A stretch of DNA of 64,000 nucleotides, from NCBI RefSeq assembly GCF_027409185.1, contig NC_084463.1, forward strand, positions 51,082,907 through 51,146,906. Direction: 5' to 3'. The position numbers and the translations under genes were made by a program. Below are positions 62,500 to 64,000 of this stretch, one piece after another (position 1 is the stretch's first letter; every line of letters begins with the position of its first letter). The notes under the pieces are model-generated. The model did no database searches. It saw only the letters and a program-made list of their open reading frames with translations, and had not been told where the DNA came from. This DNA is from Cynocephalus volans. Taxonomy: Eukaryota; Chordata; Mammalia; Dermoptera; Cynocephalidae.

Positions 62500-62605
62500 T
62501 AGGCTGGCCAGTTAGCTCAGCTGGTTACAGCACAGCCTTATAACACCAAGGTTAAGGGTTCGGATCCCTGTATGGGCCAGCCACCAAAAAGAAAAAACAA
62601 AAGTA
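62500..62605 (+). mobile_element. tRNA-Ile-like SINE monomer with 18-bp TSD
   Basis: AGGCTGGCCAGTTAGCTCAG, CTGGTTACAGCACAGCC and GGGTTCGGATCCCTGTATGG. Exact TSD AGTTTAAAAGCAGCAGCC at 62482-62499 and 62606-62623. Confidence 0.96.
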
Positions 62606-62749
62606 AGTTTAAAAGCAGCAGCCAGTGGGGGCTGAAGTGGCACCATGCCACCTGCTTATAAAGTATCCTGTGCACAGGCTGCCATGCCCACTACTGAAGG
62701 TTTCCAGACCAGAGCATGGAGCTCTCCTGTTAAAATGTCCCCTCCCAGG

Positions 62750-62928
62750 CCAGCCCCGTGGCTCACTTGGGAGAGTGCGGCACTGGTGGTGCCGTGGCCG
62801 CAGGTTCGGATCCTATATAGGGATAGCCAGTTCCCTCACTGGCTGAGCATGGTGCAGACCACACAATGCCAAGGGTTGCAATCCCCTTACTGGTCAAAAT
62901 AAATAAATAAAATAAAATAAAATAAAAT
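62750..62928 (+). mobile_element. tRNA-like SINE dimer
   Basis: GCCAGCCCCGTGGCTCACTT, GTTCGGATCCTATATAGGGA and CCCTTACTGGTCAAAATAAA with an (AAAAT)n tail. Imperfect TSD near AAAATGTCCCCTCCCAG. Confidence 0.93.
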
Positions 62929-63117
62929 AAAATGTGCCCTCTCCAGTACACCAAAGCTCAATTAAAAAAAAAAAAAAAAAGCCTGACATACATGTTTCTA
63001 CAGAAAACAGAAAGCTGGAGGAAAAGCCGAGGGACCAGTGACCTCTGTCTTGGCCCCTGCTCTCCCTGTGCCGTCTGCTCAGGGGCCGGCCAGCCTGCGC
63101 CCCAAGAGCTGTGCCTG

Positions 63118-63323
63118 GGGCCGGCCCGTGGCTCACTCGGGAGAGTGCGGTGCTGATAACACCAAGGCCCCGGGTTCGGATCCCATATACGGATGGCCGG
63201 TTCGCTCACTGGCTGAGCATGGTGCTGCCAACACCAAGTCAAGGGTTAAGATCCCCTTACCGGTCATCTTTTAAAAAATAAAAAAAATTAAAAATTAAAA
63301 ATTAAAAAAAAAAAAAAAAATAG
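63118..63323 (+). mobile_element. tRNA-like SINE dimer with 14-bp TSD
   Basis: GGGCCGGCCCGTGGCTCACT, CCCGGGTTCGGATCCCATAT and TTAAGATCCCCTTACCGGTC, then an ATTAAAA tail. Exact TSD AAGAGCTGTGCCTG at 63104-63117 and 63324-63337. Confidence 0.96.
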
Positions 63324-63337
63324 AAGAGCTGTGCCTG

Positions 63338-64000
63338 AGGTGGGTATAGCCCGCTGGCCTGACCACCTGATGTCAGTGTCATGAGGGGTAGGGAGTTGGA
63401 ACTGCCTGGTTGTCTCCCTGCCTAAGAGTGTTGTGCACCTCGACCGGTCCAGCTGGCCTGGCCCTCAACCCCATCTTCCTCACCTTCAACTCTCCAGACC
63501 GTTCAGGCCAGTGGCCAGGTCCCCTCTCCCCCTCGGTTCCTTCCTCTTCTACCATGCTCTCCCCAGGCTCCAGGCTCACAGTTGACACTGGACCACGTGA
63601 CCACTGCGGCTACAGGTTCTTAGAGTGGGCTCCCTCCCGACTTGGCTCTGCGGCCACCCTCGTGTCCCAACTTGGCGACCCTGTGCCCCAGGCTCTACAG
63701 GTGACATCCCACCCCTGTGGACTCGGCACCCACTCACTCAGTCTGGGTCCCTGAACCTCTCCCTTATGGCCATCTCACAAAGCAGGGAACCCTGCTGAAA
63801 TGTTTTACGCAGAGCGTTCAGTTGTTCTCCAAGGAGGGCGCTCCCTCTATCTAGTATCCCGAAACCAAGTCCCAGCCTCCTGCCACCCAAAATGAAAACA
63901 GTTCTGAACAGGCTGCTTGTAGGTCAGCTTTAATAGTCACTCCGGGCTGCCAGGTGACACACCCCAAGGGACAGAGCTCACATCACAGCAGGATGATGGA
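63338..64000. other. Low-repeat DNA at the right edge; possible 3' end of a minus-strand gene
   Basis: On the minus strand an ATTAAA polyadenylation-like hexamer lies at 63929-63934, in single-copy-looking sequence. In human, IBA57 lies upstream of OBSCN on the same strand at about this distance (from memory), so the last 70 bp could be its 3'UTR. No coding sequence is visible. Confidence 0.25.

Noticed and set aside
62500..62605. Functional tRNA-Ile gene
   Set aside because: The body resembles tRNA-Ile, but stem pairing is broken, an A-rich tail follows and a TSD flanks it, so it is a SINE.
1..64000. CRISPR array, prophage, operon or other prokaryotic system
   Set aside because: Spliced exons, SINEs, LINEs and LTRs show nuclear mammalian DNA; the tandem repeats are minisatellites or exon duplications.

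Overview
This is a window of mammalian nuclear DNA holding the 5' coding part of one gene, OBSCN (obscurin, the giant sarcomeric Ig/FN3 protein), on the minus strand. Thirteen coding exons are visible, from the start codon at 35094 down to an Ig exon at 3442-3717. The gene continues off the left edge. The predicted protein segment is about 1,435 residues: Ig1-Ig3 in one large CpG-rich exon, then Ig, Ig, FN3, Ig, Ig, Ig, and then six near-identical 276-bp exons, each one Ig module. Every intron junction is phase 1.

The organism is most likely a colugo (Dermoptera, Galeopterus or Cynocephalus), about 0.7 confidence. The window holds about 20 SINEs made of one or two tRNA-Ile-like units, as in the CYN SINEs described from colugos, several with perfect target-site duplications. 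No Alu or 7SL-derived element is seen, which argues against a simian primate. An MST-like MaLR LTR (36184-36592) fits a lineage near primates. A rhinolophoid bat, which also carries tRNA-derived SINEs, is the main alternative I could not exclude.

Layout: 1-29815 holds the tandem Ig exons 9-14, spread by repeat-filled introns. The 14-kb intron between exons 12 and 13 is mostly old LINE-1. 29816-35120 is a compact, GC-rich block with exons 2-8 and a CpG island. 35121-64000 is the 5' side (intron 1, an unlocated noncoding first exon, promoter and intergenic DNA), rich in LINE-1 3' ends, MaLR/ERVL LTRs and SINEs. No second protein-coding gene can be supported. A weak hint of another gene's 3' end (possibly IBA57, by human synteny) lies at the right edge. 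Numbering assumes exon 1 is noncoding, as in human.

Points worth a second look: a GC-AG intron beside a G-rich minisatellite, a NAGNAG acceptor, exon-plus-intron duplications carrying a CCAAT-rich minisatellite, a displaced cysteine in Ig2, a telomere-like G4 tract, two twin-primed LINE-1 insertions, and two copies of a short palindromic MITE. I found no new biological system; most of the remaining sequence is ordinary repeat-rich mammalian DNA.
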